DNA of 64,000 nt from Gammaproteobacteria bacterium. GTDB taxonomy: Bacteria; Pseudomonadota; Gammaproteobacteria; Xanthomonadales; SZUA-36. A model generated the notes under the pieces. That model saw nothing but the letters and a program-made list of their open reading frames with translations. It had not been told where the DNA came from and searched no databases. Below are positions 25,603-38,428 of this stretch, piece by piece. The position numbers and the translations under genes are program-made. Position 1 is the stretch's first letter. Each line of letters opens with the position of its first letter. The DNA lies in NCBI GenBank assembly GCA_030431095.1, contig JAUIJU010000013.1:1-64000 (forward strand), written 5' to 3'.

Positions 25603-27678
25603 GTGGGCAATCGCGCCGGCACCCTTCAGGTCATCGGGTTCCTCGCCCTGGCGCCGTTGCAGGCTGGGCTTGCCCAGGCGCCGGCGGACGACGCCGTCGA
25701 ACTGGAGACCGTGATCGTTACCGCCACGCGGCGCACGGCGGAGCGACAGGACGTCGCAGGGGCCGTCGACCGAGTGAACGAACAGGAGATCGCTCGCCAG
25801 GCGCCCGACGTGGTGGCCGCGGCTTTGCGCGGGCTTCCCGGCGTATTCTTCCAGCAAACCACCCCCGGGCAGGGCATCCCCATCGTGCGCGGCCTGAAGG
25901 GCTCACAGGTGTTGCACCTGGTGGACGGCGTCCGCCTGAACAACGCCTTTTTCCGTGACGCACCCAATCAGTATCTCGGGCTGGTCGACGCCCTGACGGT
26001 TTCGAGGGTCGAAGTGCTGCGCGGCGCGGCCGGCGGCCTGTATGGCGCCGACGCCATGGGCGGCGTCGTGCAGATGTTCACCCGTGAGACGCAATTCGAC
26101 ACGGACCGGGCCACGTCGCGCTATCGCCTGTATGGCAGCTTCGACACCGTCGATCGGGGCCGGCTGGCCCGCGCCGAAGCCGCGACTGGCAACCGCCACG
26201 GCAGTCTTGCCGGCGGTTTCAGCTGGCAGGCGCTGGGGGACCGGCGCACCGGCAGCGGCGAGACACCGCACCCATCCGGTTTCCGTTCCCGGGCCGGCGA
26301 CCTGAAGCTCCTGCTCGGCGACCCGGCCAGCGGTGCGTGGATGGTGGCCGCCCAGTCACTGGAACAGCCGGCCACGCCACGCGTCGACGAACTGGTTCCC
26401 GGCTACGGGCAATCGGAAGCCTCATCGGCCATCTATCGATTCGAACCCAATCGCCGCGATCTGCTGCACGTCCGATACCGTCGGGGAGATGCGCGACGCG
26501 GCCTTGGCGCACTGGACGTGCACCTGGCCCGGCAGGTCATTACCGACGATCGCTCCACCCAGGACCTGGGCAGCCCGGTCATCAACACGGAACAGAACGA
26601 GAGCACGCTCGACGGCCTGGTGCTGCAGGTGATCCGTTCGTTGTCCCCGGACCTCACCCTGACCTGGGGGGCCGAACTGTACCGCGATGCCGTACGCAGC
26701 GCCCGCCAGGAACGCCTTGCCGAGGGTGGCGCCCCGGTGGACGTCCGTGGTCGTTTTCCCGACCGGTCGCGGCTCGACAGCGACGCGGTGTACCTGGATG
26801 CCGACTGGCGCATCGATGAGCGCTGGCGCCTCGACACCGCGCTGCGTTACAGCCGCTTCGATATCCGCCTGCCGGAAACCACCGCCAACCCGGCGGTGCG
26901 ACTGACCCCGGATGATCTGACCGGTGACCTGCGCCTGCACCTGGCGCTCTCACCGACCGCCGCGCTGGCGGCCAACCTCAGTCGCGGCTTCCGTCCGCCC
27001 AACGTATTCGACCTGGGCACGCTCGGCGCCCGGCCGGGCAACCGCTTCAACGTGGCCAATCCCGAACTGGGTCCGGAAACCGTCTGGAGCTACGACCTGG
27101 GCCTGAAACTGCGCGGCCGCCAGTGGACCCTGGAGGCCTATGCCTTTGCGCTGGACTACCGTGACCGCATCACCTCCGTGGCCACCGGTGACGTCACCCC
27201 CGACGGCCGCGTGGTGGTGCGCAGCGAAAACCTAACCCACGTTGTGATCAGCGGCATCGAACTGGGCGGAACGGCCAAGCTGGCGGCGGGCCTCGAGGCC
27301 AGCCTCGGCGTGAGTTACGCCCGTGGCGAGGAACGCCGCGATGCGTTGCCGGACACGCCGGCGGACCGCATTCCGCCGCTGAACGGTCGTCTCGGCCTGA
27401 CCTGGCACGCCACCGAACGGTGGCGCGTGGAACCCTGGCTGTTGTTCGCGGGCCGGCAGGACCGGCTCAGCCTGCGCGACCGGGAAGACCCGCGCATCGA
27501 TCCTGGCGGCACTGCCGGCTGGTGGACCGCCAACCTGGACCTTGCGTGGCGCGTGCGGCCCGGGCTGGACGTGGGGCTGCGCCTCCACAACCTGCTGGAC
27601 CAACCCTACCGCGAACATGGCTCCGGGCTGGACGCCGCCGGCTTCAATCTGGGGCTGTGGCTGGACGCTTCATTCTGA
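25603..27678 (+). CDS. TonB-dependent receptor, probably iron/heme type
   Basis: A ~691-residue outer-membrane receptor. The signal peptide (TLQVIGFLALAPLQAGLAQA) is followed by the TonB box ETVIVTATRR, a plug with IPIVRGLKGSQVLHLVDGVRL and VEVLRGAAGGLYGADAMGG, then a barrel containing SRGFRPPNVFDLGTL and NPELGPETVWSYDLG and ending in GLWLDASF. The FRPP...NP.L..E pattern is common to heme/hemoglobin and siderophore receptors. A Fur-box-like site upstream supports iron uptake. I chose the GTG at 25603 because it puts the signal peptide at the N terminus; a TTG at 25576 in frame would add nine residues. No exbB/exbD/tonB or ABC genes are next to it. Confidence 0.82.
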   Translation: MGNRAGTLQVIGFLALAPLQAGLAQAPADDAVELETVIVTATRRTAERQDVAGAVDRVNEQEIARQAPDVVAAALRGLPGVFFQQTTPGQGIPIVRGLKGSQVLHLVDGVRLNNAFFRDAPNQYLGLVDALTVSRVEVLRGAAGGLYGADAMGGVVQMFTRETQFDTDRATSRYRLYGSFDTVDRGRLARAEAATGNRHGSLAGGFSWQALGDRRTGSGETPHPSGFRSRAGDLKLLLGDPASGAWMVAAQSLEQPATPRVDELVPGYGQSEASSAIYRFEPNRRDLLHVRYRRGDARRGLGALDVHLARQVITDDRSTQDLGSPVINTEQNESTLDGLVLQVIRSLSPDLTLTWGAELYRDAVRSARQERLAEGGAPVDVRGRFPDRSRLDSDAVYLDADWRIDERWRLDTALRYSRFDIRLPETTANPAVRLTPDDLTGDLRLHLALSPTAALAANLSRGFRPPNVFDLGTLGARPGNRFNVANPELGPETVWSYDLGLKLRGRQWTLEAYAFALDYRDRITSVATGDVTPDGRVVVRSENLTHVVISGIELGGTAKLAAGLEASLGVSYARGEERRDALPDTPADRIPPLNGRLGLTWHATERWRVEPWLLFAGRQDRLSLRDREDPRIDPGGTAGWWTANLDLAWRVRPGLDVGLRLHNLLDQPYREHGSGLDAAGFNLGLWLDASF

Positions 27679-27761
27679 TCCGCGCCAGGCAAGCCGGCTT
27701 GCAAGCCCTGGCTGCATTGACCATGCTTGGGGAAGTCCCAGGCGGTACCTGACTGGCTTCC

Positions 27762-28106
27762 ATGTCCCTGTTTGCCGAATTGAGCCGACGCAATATCTAC
27801 CGGGTCGCACTTGCGTACGTGGTGCTGGGCTGGTTGTTGCTCGAGGGCTGCGCCATGCTGGTGGACTACGCTGGAATACCGGCCTGGATTTACCGTTTTG
27901 CCTTCGCGCTGATGGTGATCGGATTTCCGCTGGCCCTGGTGCTGTCCTGGATTTTCGAGCTGACGCCGGAAGGCCTGCGCCGGGAATTCGAGGTGGAACG
28001 GAACCGTTCCATCACCCGCCAGACCGGCGACCGGTTGCTGCGACTGACCCTGCTGGCGGCGCTGCTCCTGGTCCTGCTGAACCTGTTGCGCTTCGTCCTG
28101 GACTGA
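27762..28106 (+). CDS. Small membrane protein related to the N-terminal module of TPR/cyclase proteins
   Basis: A 114-residue protein with three hydrophobic segments (about 17-35, 42-64 and 93-111). LSRRNIYRVALAYVVLGWLL and LVLSWIFELTPEGLRRE closely follow the membrane module found at the N terminus of larger gammaproteobacterial TPR or adenylate-cyclase-like proteins (usual pattern ELKRRNVYRVA...FELTPEGLK). Here the module stands alone. Its function is unknown. It lies 83 bp after the TonB-dependent receptor and ends 7 bp from the convergent sulfotransferase gene. Confidence 0.75.
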   Translation: MSLFAELSRRNIYRVALAYVVLGWLLLEGCAMLVDYAGIPAWIYRFAFALMVIGFPLALVLSWIFELTPEGLRREFEVERNRSITRQTGDRLLRLTLLAALLLVLLNLLRFVLD

Positions 28107-28113
28107 CCGGTCG

Positions 28114-29580
28114 TCAGGCCTGTGCGCGAAGCGCCTGGTGCACCTCCCGGCAAGCGTCGCTCACGGCCTCCTGCACCTCGGGATCCGGGGCGCGTCCGGG
28201 CGCTGACACCTGGCCCGCGAAGCCTTGCAGCGACCCTTGCTCCAGGTCGAGCCGGTCTTCGAGTTCTTCCAGTACTCCGCGCGGCTCACGGCAGAACCGG
28301 TCGTAATCGAACCATGTCACCTGCTGCCCGTGATGCTCCAGCATATAGCGATACACCGTGGTCCAGTAGTGCACCCAGTAGTCCGGCGCCAGCAGGTCCC
28401 GCGGCGTGCTGGGCACCACGCCCTCGCCGAGTTTGAACGGCAGAAAATTCCGTCCGAATTCATGGTGGCCCAGCCAGTTCATGTACTCACCCGAGAAGGG
28501 GTCCTGGTCGTGGCGCTCGAGGAAACGCCGATGCTGGCGCAGCAGGGACTGGACATGGTCGGCGGGATCACGGAAGGGCGTGATGATGCAGGCATCCGGA
28601 AACGCCTCCAGAAGCCAGGGAATACGAAGCAGGTTGTTGTTGTTCTTGCACAAATAGCGGCGCACTGGCCCATTGCCCGCATCACGCGCCAGGATGCGCT
28701 GCACGTAATTGCGGTAGCGCGCCAGGACCGCCTCGTCGGGGGCGCCGGCCGGGCGCAGACCGTCGACATCCCGGGTTGTCCGACCCGCCCAGGTCGTCCA
28801 GAAGACTTCTTCGAAGGCCTCCGGGCTGTCCACGCTGATTTTCAGGCGATCGCCGTGGGCGCGTTCGCGAAGATCCTGCGACCTGGCGCGACGTGGGCGC
28901 GAAACGGCGCCCCAGGCCCAGGGCGCCATCACGAACGGCATGGCGCGGTACGTCAGCGACGCATACTGCCCCCCCGCGTACAGGGCCTCGAGCAAGACGG
29001 TGGTGCCGGCCCGGGCCAGCGCGGTGACATACACGGGCCGTTTCACCTCAATGCCGGATGCCCGCTTGCCGGCCAGGCGCCGGTCGATGTCATCGCTGAG
29101 CGTACGCATGCCCTCCGAGCCCAGCGCGAGGCGGTGCAGCATCTGGCTGGAGGCGGAATAATCCGAATCCGGTTCATCCCGGCGGCCAAGCCGTGATCGC
29201 ACCACCGCCCAGGCGATACCAGCGCCGAGCAACCACCATTGCACGTCGCCACGATCCAGCGCACCGAGCGCTTCACGCCAGCCACCGGCGGGCCACCATG
29301 CGGTAAGCACCCAGACCCCCGTGAATACCGCCGCACACACCAGCAACAGGCCGCCCAGCCCAAGGCTGGCGCGCAGAATCCGACCCGCATAGCGCGGCAG
29401 AACCTTTTCCTTCCAGTGATCGGAGATCCGTGGCGAACGCACCACGCCCAGCGCTCGCATGGCGCCGGAGTTGACCGCTTCCACCTGGGCCAGGAACGGC
29501 AAGCGGAAGAACAGTTCGACGACAGCTGCGCAGGACAGGAAGATGGCCGGCGCGAGGGCCTGGACCTGGGGGCCGTTCAC
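28114..29580 (-). CDS. Membrane-anchored sulfotransferase
   Basis: A 488-residue protein. The N terminus has a hydrophobic segment at about 9-30 and two more between about 70 and 130, followed by a sulfotransferase domain. The PAPS-binding loop reads VYVTALARAGTTVLLEAL and the 3'-phosphate region is CIITPFRDPADHVQSLLRQH. The residues RYAGRILR and a long cytoplasmic segment lie between the helices. The acceptor is unknown; a lipid or surface glycan is suggested by membrane anchoring. The gene starts 10 bp after a 73-residue membrane protein gene and is the last of a three-gene operon that also has an arylsulfotransferase-like protein. Confidence 0.83.
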   Translation of the reverse strand: MNGPQVQALAPAIFLSCAAVVELFFRLPFLAQVEAVNSGAMRALGVVRSPRISDHWKEKVLPRYAGRILRASLGLGGLLLVCAAVFTGVWVLTAWWPAGGWREALGALDRGDVQWWLLGAGIAWAVVRSRLGRRDEPDSDYSASSQMLHRLALGSEGMRTLSDDIDRRLAGKRASGIEVKRPVYVTALARAGTTVLLEALYAGGQYASLTYRAMPFVMAPWAWGAVSRPRRARSQDLRERAHGDRLKISVDSPEAFEEVFWTTWAGRTTRDVDGLRPAGAPDEAVLARYRNYVQRILARDAGNGPVRRYLCKNNNNLLRIPWLLEAFPDACIITPFRDPADHVQSLLRQHRRFLERHDQDPFSGEYMNWLGHHEFGRNFLPFKLGEGVVPSTPRDLLAPDYWVHYWTTVYRYMLEHHGQQVTWFDYDRFCREPRGVLEELEDRLDLEQGSLQGFAGQVSAPGRAPDPEVQEAVSDACREVHQALRAQA

Positions 29581-29590
29581 GACGGCGACG

Positions 29591-29812
29591 TCAGCCTTTG
29601 GGGTTGGTGTCGGCGGCGCGACGGGCGGCCATGCGCCGCTTGATGGGGTACCAGACGATGGCCAGCACCGCGATCAGGACGGAGATCACGATACCGAGGA
29701 TCACGGCGATGGCGCCAAGGCCCAGTCCCGGGCCGACATAGGCCTGCGCGTGAGCGGTCAGGAACAGGGAAACGATCGCAACGATCGGGGTCAGCGGGTT
29801 CAGCCTTCGCAT
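29591..29812 (-). CDS. Small membrane protein in the sulfotransferase operon
   Basis: A 73-residue protein with a signal-like N-terminal helix (residues 8-24), the short motif AYVGPGLGLGAI, a second helix (about 31-54), then WYPIKRRMAARRAAD at the cytoplasmic end. Similar tiny proteins occur beside sulfotransferase or surface-polysaccharide genes, but I know no defined function. The start overlaps the end of the arylsulfotransferase-like gene by 13 bp. Confidence 0.7.
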   Translation of the reverse strand: MRRLNPLTPIVAIVSLFLTAHAQAYVGPGLGLGAIAVILGIVISVLIAVLAIVWYPIKRRMAARRAADTNPKG

Positions 29813-31152
29813 GACGGAAACTCCTCGAAATAGTCGGTAGGCAGGAAGCGGGCCTCGGACACCACCAGGTGCCCCCCGCCCTGCTGGTAACGGTTGATGA
29901 AGTCGAACACGATCTCGCCCCCGGCGTTGATCTCGAAAGCGCGGCCCTGCTCGGTGGAAGTCACCAGGAAACCGCCGCCCGGAACGGCGTCGTGCTTGCC
30001 TCGATGCCAGGTATAGAACTCGTAGGGTTCACCCGGGACGGGAACGCTGACCTCGAAAGAACGGGGATCGATTTCCTGGATGCGCGAGTAATCCCGGTGC
30101 ATGTTGTTGTCGAAGATGGTGATGGTGCCGCGCTCGTTCCAGTCCGGATCGTGCTGTCGGCGCGTCAGGCCCTGTCGCCACCACTTGACCTCGAGACTGT
30201 CGGGGTCGACCACGGCAACCAGGTTGATGGCGCGCAGGCTGATCAGCAGGTCCCCGGCTTCGAAATCCGCGTAAGCGTCGGCGAACCGCTCGGGCAATGG
30301 GTCCACGTCGTTCACGTGGAACCGGTCAAACAACCAGACGGATCCCGCCGCCTTGTCGTTCTGACGGATGGCGAAGGGGTCGATGCCCGGGTTCTCCGGC
30401 CACACGTGATCCAGGTTGATGGACTGCAGCACGCTGCCGTCGTTCACGGCCACGCGGACCATGTACTCGCCCTTGTTGAACTTGCCGTCAGGATTGCCCC
30501 AGGCCCACACCGAATCGTCGCCCTGGCGTGTGACCGCGTGGTGGAACACGCCCTGCCTGCGCCAGATTTCCTCGCCGCAATATCCGTAGCGCACCAGGGA
30601 CGAACCACCGTCAAACGCTGCGATGATGGAGCCGTCACGCATGATCTCGATGCCGTGCGGGTAAACGTTGGCATCCTCGCGCGGGGCCCACTCGGCGCGC
30701 TCCTGCGACACCGACCATTGCCGCAGCACCTTGCCGTCCGGGTCCAGCAACAACGCGCCGTGCAGCGCGTCGGAAAAGTCGAAGGTGCCATAGAGCAGGC
30801 GATAACCGCGGGGCGCGTCGTCGGACAGGTACATCAGGGGCGCAACGCGCCGATCCTTCAGCATCAGCCCTCCCAGTTCGGGGTAGTCACCGGGAACCGT
30901 GTAACGCCGGTGGCTATCGACGATGTGACGTGCAGGCTTGATGCCGAAGTCGTTCTTCAGCTTCTCCGCCAGCGATGTTGTCTCCTCGGCATCGCCCCGC
31001 GCGAACTGCCAGGCCGCGCGCATCGGCTCGAAGGGCCAGGTTTTCCAGGCGATGGTAATGGCGCCGAACACAAAGGCGCCGAGAAACACCAGCCACAGTA
31101 CGGCCAGGTTCCGTATCCACTTGAAGAGGTCCCGCTCGTTGTTGTCGGTCAT
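29800..31152 (-). CDS. Arylsulfotransferase-like (ASST family) protein
   Basis: A 450-residue protein with one N-terminal membrane anchor (about residues 13-34) and a large outer domain of beta-propeller character. GALLLDPDGKVLRQW, YPHGIEIMRDGSIIAAF and WHRGKHDAVPGGGFLV repeat the strand-turn pattern seen in PAPS-independent aryl sulfotransferases, and the conserved His sits in YPHGIE. Classical ASST enzymes move sulfate between phenolic compounds in the periplasm. The substrate here is unknown. It heads an operon with a small membrane protein and a PAPS-type sulfotransferase and is divergent from a glycosidase-like gene. Confidence 0.75.
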   Translation of the reverse strand: MTDNNERDLFKWIRNLAVLWLVFLGAFVFGAITIAWKTWPFEPMRAAWQFARGDAEETTSLAEKLKNDFGIKPARHIVDSHRRYTVPGDYPELGGLMLKDRRVAPLMYLSDDAPRGYRLLYGTFDFSDALHGALLLDPDGKVLRQWSVSQERAEWAPREDANVYPHGIEIMRDGSIIAAFDGGSSLVRYGYCGEEIWRRQGVFHHAVTRQGDDSVWAWGNPDGKFNKGEYMVRVAVNDGSVLQSINLDHVWPENPGIDPFAIRQNDKAAGSVWLFDRFHVNDVDPLPERFADAYADFEAGDLLISLRAINLVAVVDPDSLEVKWWRQGLTRRQHDPDWNERGTITIFDNNMHRDYSRIQEIDPRSFEVSVPVPGEPYEFYTWHRGKHDAVPGGGFLVTSTEQGRAFEINAGGEIVFDFINRYQQGGGHLVVSEARFLPTDYFEEFPSCEG

Positions 31153-31438
31153 GGGTGTGTGCGCCGGCTCCGGCCGGGCCGGGAAATCCGCAGTGCAGCG
31201 TGGCTCCGCGTCGCCGGCGCCAGGTCAAACGGGCCGGTGGAGCGCCCGGCGCCCGGTCGAGGTTGAAAGATGACGAATTCTAAGGGGCCGGACACCCCCC
31301 GACAACCATTTGCCGCTCTGGCACGGCCCGCGGCCACCGGACCGGCCACCCGGCCTGCGCCCTCGCGGCCCAATCCCGTACAATGCCCCGCTGACCCAGC
31401 GATGCCGTCGCCCGAGGCGGCGCCAGGAAACCAGGAAC
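31153..31438. other. Intergenic region between divergent ASST-like and glycosidase-like genes
   Basis: About 285 bp of GC-rich sequence that should hold both promoters. I see a TTGAAA at 31262-31267 but no well-spaced -10 box on the plus strand, and no strong palindrome or RNA-like structure. Confidence 0.4.
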
Positions 31439-33448
31439 TTGAACAGGAAAACCGGCCTGCTGCTGGCCATCACCCTCTTGCTGATCGCCGCCGCATCATT
31501 CGTGCTCTGGCCACGCCAGGAATCGACCAGCGAGATCACCTGGACCCCACCCGTGTCCGGCCCCGAACCCGTCGGTCCCGGCGCCGGCTACCTGCGCGGC
31601 GCCCACTGGTTCGGCGAAGGCTGGGCGGTGAATTTCTGGAATACCCGGCTGCTCGAACGTGCTGCCGAGGACTTCGCCGCCTTACGCGAAGACGGCTTCA
31701 ACACTGTCGTGCTGGTCATACCCTGGGCGGGCTTCACGCCCACCGCCAGTGACGGACGCCTGGACGCGAACCGGACCCGCAGGCTGGCTGAACTGGTGGA
31801 CCTGGCCGAAGACGCCGGACTCAACGTGGTGCTGCGCCTGGGCTACGCCTGGGATTCATCGGTACCGGGCGCCGGAGCCTGGCTGATGCAGGTGTGGTTG
31901 GACGAAACCGTCCGCCAGGCCTGGTTGCGCCACATCGCCGGTATCTGGCGCGTGGTGGAAGACCGGCCTAACGTCCTGTTCGGCTTCATTTCCTGGGAAG
32001 ACCTCTGGGCCATTACCGGCAGTGGCGCCGGCGACGAGGAAGAGCGACAACGACTCGCTTACCTGACCGGCTACCGGGAGTGGCTGCAGCGCTACAGTGA
32101 CCTCGAAACCGTCAGCGCCCGGTACGGACGTCGTTTTACCGGATGGGAACAGGTCCCCGTGCCACCGCGCACCCACCCGGCCTTCGGCCTGTTTTTCGAC
32201 TTCGTCGACCATGCCTGGATCGAACGCTTTTTCAAACCGGCCCAGGACGTCTTCCCCACCCTCTCCATGGAAGTCCGCATCGACTCCGACCCGGTCTGGA
32301 ATGCACCAGGCGAACTGGCCTACTGGCACAGCCACGAACTGGCCTGGGACCTGCCCGGTGCCCCATGGACCACGGTTTACTGGGCCCCGGCCATGGGCGG
32401 TGAGAACCAGGGCGAAACCCTGTCCCCGGCCACTGCGGCGGAACGACTGGCGTACCAGATGCGACGTCTGCGCCGCGTCACCGGCGACCGGCCCATATTC
32501 ATTGACCAGTTCCTGGTGGAGGACTTCACGCCCGGTTTCGAGATGAACGGCCGACTGGCGCCCGCGGCCATCGACGACTTCCTGCGCGAAGCGGCGCCGG
32601 TGCTGCGCCGATACACGCACGGCTATTCGCTGTGGGCATGGCGAGACTACCGCCACAACGCCGTACCCAGCCCCGACTTCTCGGTGCTGGCGGGCAACTG
32701 GGACGGTGAAGTGGAGGATGCCCCGGACGCGCCTGCCTATCTGCTGGGCCAGGGCGAACGTTTGCAGCGTTCTTTCCACATTCATGAATTTCATGCGCCG
32801 GGCGGCCCGGACAGCGCCGCTCTGTGCGTGAACGCGGTACGGGACGGAGATTCCGCGCCGGATCTGCGGGTCCACAGCAACAATGGCCGCCAACGCGCCG
32901 AGCTGGATGCCAGCGGCACCGGGCACGCCTGCGTGGATATCGATGTTCATGCTACGACCACGGTCGCCCTGGAGGGCCTGGCGGACCTCGAGCTGTTCTC
33001 GGTCAGCCTGTCAGGTTTCACCCAGCCCACCGGCATTCGCGATCTCGAAGGACGGCCCAAGCCGATCGCCGCTGACTGGCGCCATCTCAACCAGGAATTG
33101 GTGCAGGCGACGCCTGCCCCGTTCGAGGCCTTTGACGACGGCTGGATGGGCAAGACACTGAGCGTCAGCTTGCGCGGATATCATGCACAGGGCGGGACAT
33201 TGCACTTTCGGACCAACCGGCCCGACGACTGGCCATATCAGCCGGTGATCGGGATCACGGTCAACGGTCAGCACGTCGCTGAAGCGCCCTGCACGGACGA
33301 CCAGGAACACGAGATTTCGGTGGCGCCCGAACTGCTGGTCCACGGACGGCAGGCCGTGACCCTGACCGTGGACCGCACGTTCCGGCCACGGGGCGATGAA
33401 CGACGCCTGGGTTGCATGGTCAGCGATCTGGAGTTGCACGCCGACTGA
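31439..33448 (+). CDS. Membrane-anchored TIM-barrel glycosidase-like protein
   Basis: A ~669-residue protein with an N-terminal signal anchor (KTGLLLAITLLLIAAASFVLW). The central part looks like a (beta/alpha)8 glycoside hydrolase of the GH5/GH42-like type: LREDGFNTVVLVIPWAGFTP, LNVVLRLGYAWDSS, VLFGFISWEDLW (possible acid/base Glu) and RPIFIDQFLVEDF (possible nucleophile region). About 250 C-terminal residues are beta-rich, like an attached carbohydrate-binding or sandwich domain (LHFRTNRPDDWPYQPVIGI). I chose the TTG at 31439 after AGGAAACCAGGAA; upstream ATGs give unlikely Pro/Arg-rich sequence. The substrate is unknown. Confidence 0.68.
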   Translation: MNRKTGLLLAITLLLIAAASFVLWPRQESTSEITWTPPVSGPEPVGPGAGYLRGAHWFGEGWAVNFWNTRLLERAAEDFAALREDGFNTVVLVIPWAGFTPTASDGRLDANRTRRLAELVDLAEDAGLNVVLRLGYAWDSSVPGAGAWLMQVWLDETVRQAWLRHIAGIWRVVEDRPNVLFGFISWEDLWAITGSGAGDEEERQRLAYLTGYREWLQRYSDLETVSARYGRRFTGWEQVPVPPRTHPAFGLFFDFVDHAWIERFFKPAQDVFPTLSMEVRIDSDPVWNAPGELAYWHSHELAWDLPGAPWTTVYWAPAMGGENQGETLSPATAAERLAYQMRRLRRVTGDRPIFIDQFLVEDFTPGFEMNGRLAPAAIDDFLREAAPVLRRYTHGYSLWAWRDYRHNAVPSPDFSVLAGNWDGEVEDAPDAPAYLLGQGERLQRSFHIHEFHAPGGPDSAALCVNAVRDGDSAPDLRVHSNNGRQRAELDASGTGHACVDIDVHATTTVALEGLADLELFSVSLSGFTQPTGIRDLEGRPKPIAADWRHLNQELVQATPAPFEAFDDGWMGKTLSVSLRGYHAQGGTLHFRTNRPDDWPYQPVIGITVNGQHVAEAPCTDDQEHEISVAPELLVHGRQAVTLTVDRTFRPRGDERRLGCMVSDLELHAD

Positions 33449-33456
33449 ACGTTCCG

Positions 33457-35224
<1,768 letters not shown>

Positions 35225-35228
<4 letters not shown>

Positions 35229-36799
35229 TCCCATTCGATGGTCGCCGGGGGTTTGCCTGAAATGTCATAAACAACACGAGATATACCGTCTATCTCATTG
35301 ATTATTCTTAAGGATACATGCTCCAGAAATTCATGAGACAGGGGCGCCCAACGCGCCGTCATGAAATCCACGGTCTGCACGGCCCGCAGGGCCACCACCC
35401 ACTCGTAGCGCCGCTGGTCACCAACGACGCCCACGGATTTCACCGGCAGGAATACTGCGAAGGCCTGCGATACGTCGTCGTACAGCCCCTGGCGACGCAG
35501 TTCGCCGATGAAAATGTCGTCGGCACGCTGCAGGGGCTCGACGTACTCCGGCCGCACTTCGCCGAGAATACGCACGCCCAGTCCGGGACCCGGAAACGGG
35601 TGGCGGTAGACCATTTCCGAGGGCAGGCCCAACTCGATGCCCAGCTTGCGAACCTCATCCTTGAACAGTTCACGCAGGGGTTCGACCAGGGCCATGTTCA
35701 TGCGCTCCGGCAGGCCGCCCACGTTGTGATGCGACTTGATCACGTGCGCCTTCCCGGTGCGTGAACCGGCACTCTCGATCACGTCCGGGTAGATCGTGCC
35801 CTGGGCCAGCCAGCGGGCGTCACCGCTGGCCTTGGCCTGCTCCTCGAAAATTTCGATGAACAGGTTACCGATGACCTTGCGCTTGGCTTCCGGGTCGTCA
35901 ATCCCGGCAAGACCAGCCAGGAAGCGTTCACCGGCGTCCACGCGAACCACGCGAACGCCCATGTGTTCGGCGAAGGTGGCCATGACCTGGTCACCCTCCC
36001 CCAGGCGCAGCAGGCCCGTATCGACGAAGATGCAGGTCAGCTGGTCGCCGATGGCCTTGTGCAGCAGCGCCGCCACGACGCTGGAATCGACGCCGCCGGA
36101 CAGGCCCAGCAGCACCGGGGCGTCACCGACCTCTTCGCGCACCCGGTTCACCGAGTCGTCGATGATGTTGGCCGCCGTCCACAGTTTTTCGCAGCCACAG
36201 ATGCCGGCCACGAAACGCTCGAGCAGTCGTTCGCCCTGCAGGGTATGGGTCACTTCCGGGTGGAATTGCAATCCGTACCAGCAGCGCTGTTCGTCGGCCA
36301 TGATGGTCATTGGCGCAGAGCCGGTCTCGCCGACGTGCACAAACCCTTCCGGCAGCCGGGTGACCTTGTCGCCGTGGCTCATCCACACGTCCAGGGACCC
36401 CACGCCGTCGGCGTCAACATGGTCTTCGATGCCCCGGGTGAGGGCGCAGTCTTCGACCAGGCGCACGCGGGCGTAACCGAACTCCTTCTCGTCGGAAGGC
36501 TCGACCTGGCCGCCAAGCTGCGCCGCCATGGTGTGCAGGCCGTAGCAGATGCCCAGGATGGGAATATCCAGCTCGAATACCAGCTGCGGTGCGCGTGGAC
36601 CATCGGCCATGGTCACCGACTCCGGTCCACCGGACAGCACCAGGCCGCGAGGCGCGAAGTCGCGGATTTCCTGTTCCGATACGTCCCAGGGATAGATCTC
36701 GCAGTAGACACCGATTTCGCGGATGCGCCGGGCGATCAACTGGGTGTACTGGGAGCCGAAATCCAGGATCAGGATCCGGTGCTGATGAATGTCCTGCAT
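35225..36799 (-). CDS. guaA: GMP synthase (glutamine-hydrolysing)
   Basis: A 524-residue, full-length enzyme that aminates XMP to GMP using glutamine and ATP. The class I amidotransferase domain has the nucleophile Cys85 (GICYGLHT) and its His/Glu partner in [10 protein letters not shown]. The ATP-pyrophosphatase domain has [10 protein letters not shown], and the dimerisation domain ends in PPATIEWE. It lies 42 bp after guaB on the same strand, the usual guaBA order, and overlaps the next gene by 4 bp. Confidence 0.98.
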
Positions 36800-36841
36800 G
36801 TCTTGGCCGCCTTCTGCCTGTCCCGTCCGCGCGCCGCGGCC

Positions 36842-38385
<1,544 letters not shown>

Positions 38386-38428
38386 CCGCCCACCTCGCAG
38401 GCAAAGCCACATGCCGGTCAGGAAATTC

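Noticed and set aside
31310-31438. N-terminal extension of the glycosidase-like gene to an ATG at 31310
   Set aside because: The extra 43 residues are Pro/Arg-rich and would put the hydrophobic signal anchor inside the protein; the TTG at 31439 has a suitable AGGAAA upstream.
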